Assembly: GCA_016705365.1 (NCBI GenBank)
Contig: JADIYI010000009.1
Span: 248,001-312,000 of the forward strand
Source of the DNA: Gammaproteobacteria bacterium
GTDB taxonomy: Bacteria; Pseudomonadota; Gammaproteobacteria; Pseudomonadales; UBA5518
DNA length: 64,000 bases
Direction of reading: 5' to 3'
The notes below the pieces were generated by a model, which searched no databases, was not told where the DNA came from, and worked only from the letters and a program-made list of their open reading frames with translations. Below are positions 63,754-64,000 of this stretch, piece after piece; position 1 is the stretch's first letter; the number at the start of each line of letters is the position of its first letter. The translations under genes were made by a program, and so were the position numbers.

Positions 63754-64000
63754 TTCTTGCCGGCCAAGTGCCGGCTGAGAAAGCGGTCGAACTCCTGCCG
63801 CATCTCGGCCATTTCCGGCGCGTCGAAGCCGAAGCCACCGTGCGGCATCGCTTCCCATACATGCAGTTCCGCGGCGACATCCGCATTGCGCAGGGCGCGG
63901 TGCATGCGCACGCTGTTCGACAGGAACAGGTCGCGCGTTCCGGTCTGGATGAAACTGGCGGGAAAGCCACGGCCGAAATCGCCGAACAGCGGCGACATCA
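63750..64000 (-). CDS. Alpha/beta hydrolase, C-terminal part (5' end outside window)
   Basis: Only the last 83 or so residues are in the window. SPLFGDFGRGFPASFIQTGT, DLFLSNSVRMHRALRNADV and LHVWEAMPHGGFGF are typical of the alpha/beta hydrolase_3 (hormone-sensitive lipase-like) esterases, where the His of MPHGGFGF is the catalytic histidine and the Asp of GTRD the catalytic acid. The nucleophile lies outside. The stop codon falls inside the inverted repeat, so the repeat may have supplied it. Confidence 0.8.
   Translation of the reverse strand, partial: MSPLFGDFGRGFPASFIQTGTRDLFLSNSVRMHRALRNADVAAELHVWEAMPHGGFGFDAPEMAEMRQEFDRFLSRHLAGKN

Noticed and set aside
1..64000. tRNA, rRNA, CRISPR arrays, riboswitches and intact insertion sequences
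   Set aside because: No cloverleaf, conserved rRNA segment, regular repeat-spacer array or transposase was recognised on either strand by eye; a covariance-model scan would be decisive.

Overview
The window looks like a chromosomal segment of a high-GC Gram-negative bacterium, most likely a gammaproteobacterium. The evidence is a full-length PlsB acyltransferase, a YghU-type glutathione transferase, an ABC-F protein very close to YbiT, an RND efflux pump, a GabT/GabD pair, Tat and lipoprotein export signals, and di-heme and mono-heme periplasmic cytochromes. Coding density is high, GTG and TTG starts are common, and the GC bias produces many long antisense frames that are not genes. I saw no rRNA, tRNA, CRISPR array, phage or intact transposase. 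The exact lineage cannot be settled by eye.

Layout. 1-2.5 kb: a VanZ-like membrane protein and a beta-helix (pectate-lyase-like) lipoprotein in one operon, the latter cut by the window edge. 2.5-9.5 kb: YghU, an M1 aminopeptidase with a HEAT-repeat tail, a Rossmann protein, a gap carrying four copies of a 19-20 bp element in opposing orientations, and a DUF2207/LemA pair. 9.5-16.7 kb: a TauD-like dioxygenase with a clear promoter and a palindrome over it, a rhodanese, YbiT, a two-subunit molybdenum hydroxylase, and a conserved-looking membrane protein of unknown role. 17-24 kb: a YtcJ-type amidohydrolase lipoprotein, an acyl-CoA ligase, a Ddn-like protein, a methyltransferase and a two-component system. 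24-30 kb: an MFS exporter, a GH5 glucanase-like enzyme, an SbmA/YddA-type ABC protein with a decayed ATPase domain, and an SDR/SnoaL-like pair. 30-35.3 kb: an RND pump, its adaptor and a GntR/FCD regulator in one operon, with a 37-bp near-palindrome upstream. 35.4-42.4 kb: a slipin/NfeD pair, a DUF2238 protein, a sorbosone-dehydrogenase-like cytochrome, and a trypsin-like protease co-translated with a membrane FHA-like protein.

42.4-49.4 kb holds a phospholipid-synthesis operon: plsB, a HAD-phosphatase/PlsC fusion and gpsA. GpsA makes glycerol-3-phosphate, PlsB acylates position 1, and the fusion protein probably acylates position 2. A membrane protein and gabT follow. 49.5-53 kb: a frameshifted fragment of a cyclopropane fatty acid synthase next to an unusual bifunctional penicillin-binding protein. 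53-64 kb: two small envelope proteins, a P1-family (DmpA/BapA) peptidase, a second YtcJ-type lipoprotein, a monoacylglycerol-lipase-like hydrolase, gabD, a secreted protein of unknown function, a di-heme cytochrome c peroxidase, an M24B aminopeptidase, a long hairpin repeat, and the end of an alpha/beta hydrolase gene.

The least explained items are the protease/FHA-like pair, the fused but degenerate ABC ATPase domain, the palindromes at the TauD and RND promoters, the inverted-repeat elements at 7.0-7.2 kb and 63.7 kb, and the cfa remnant.
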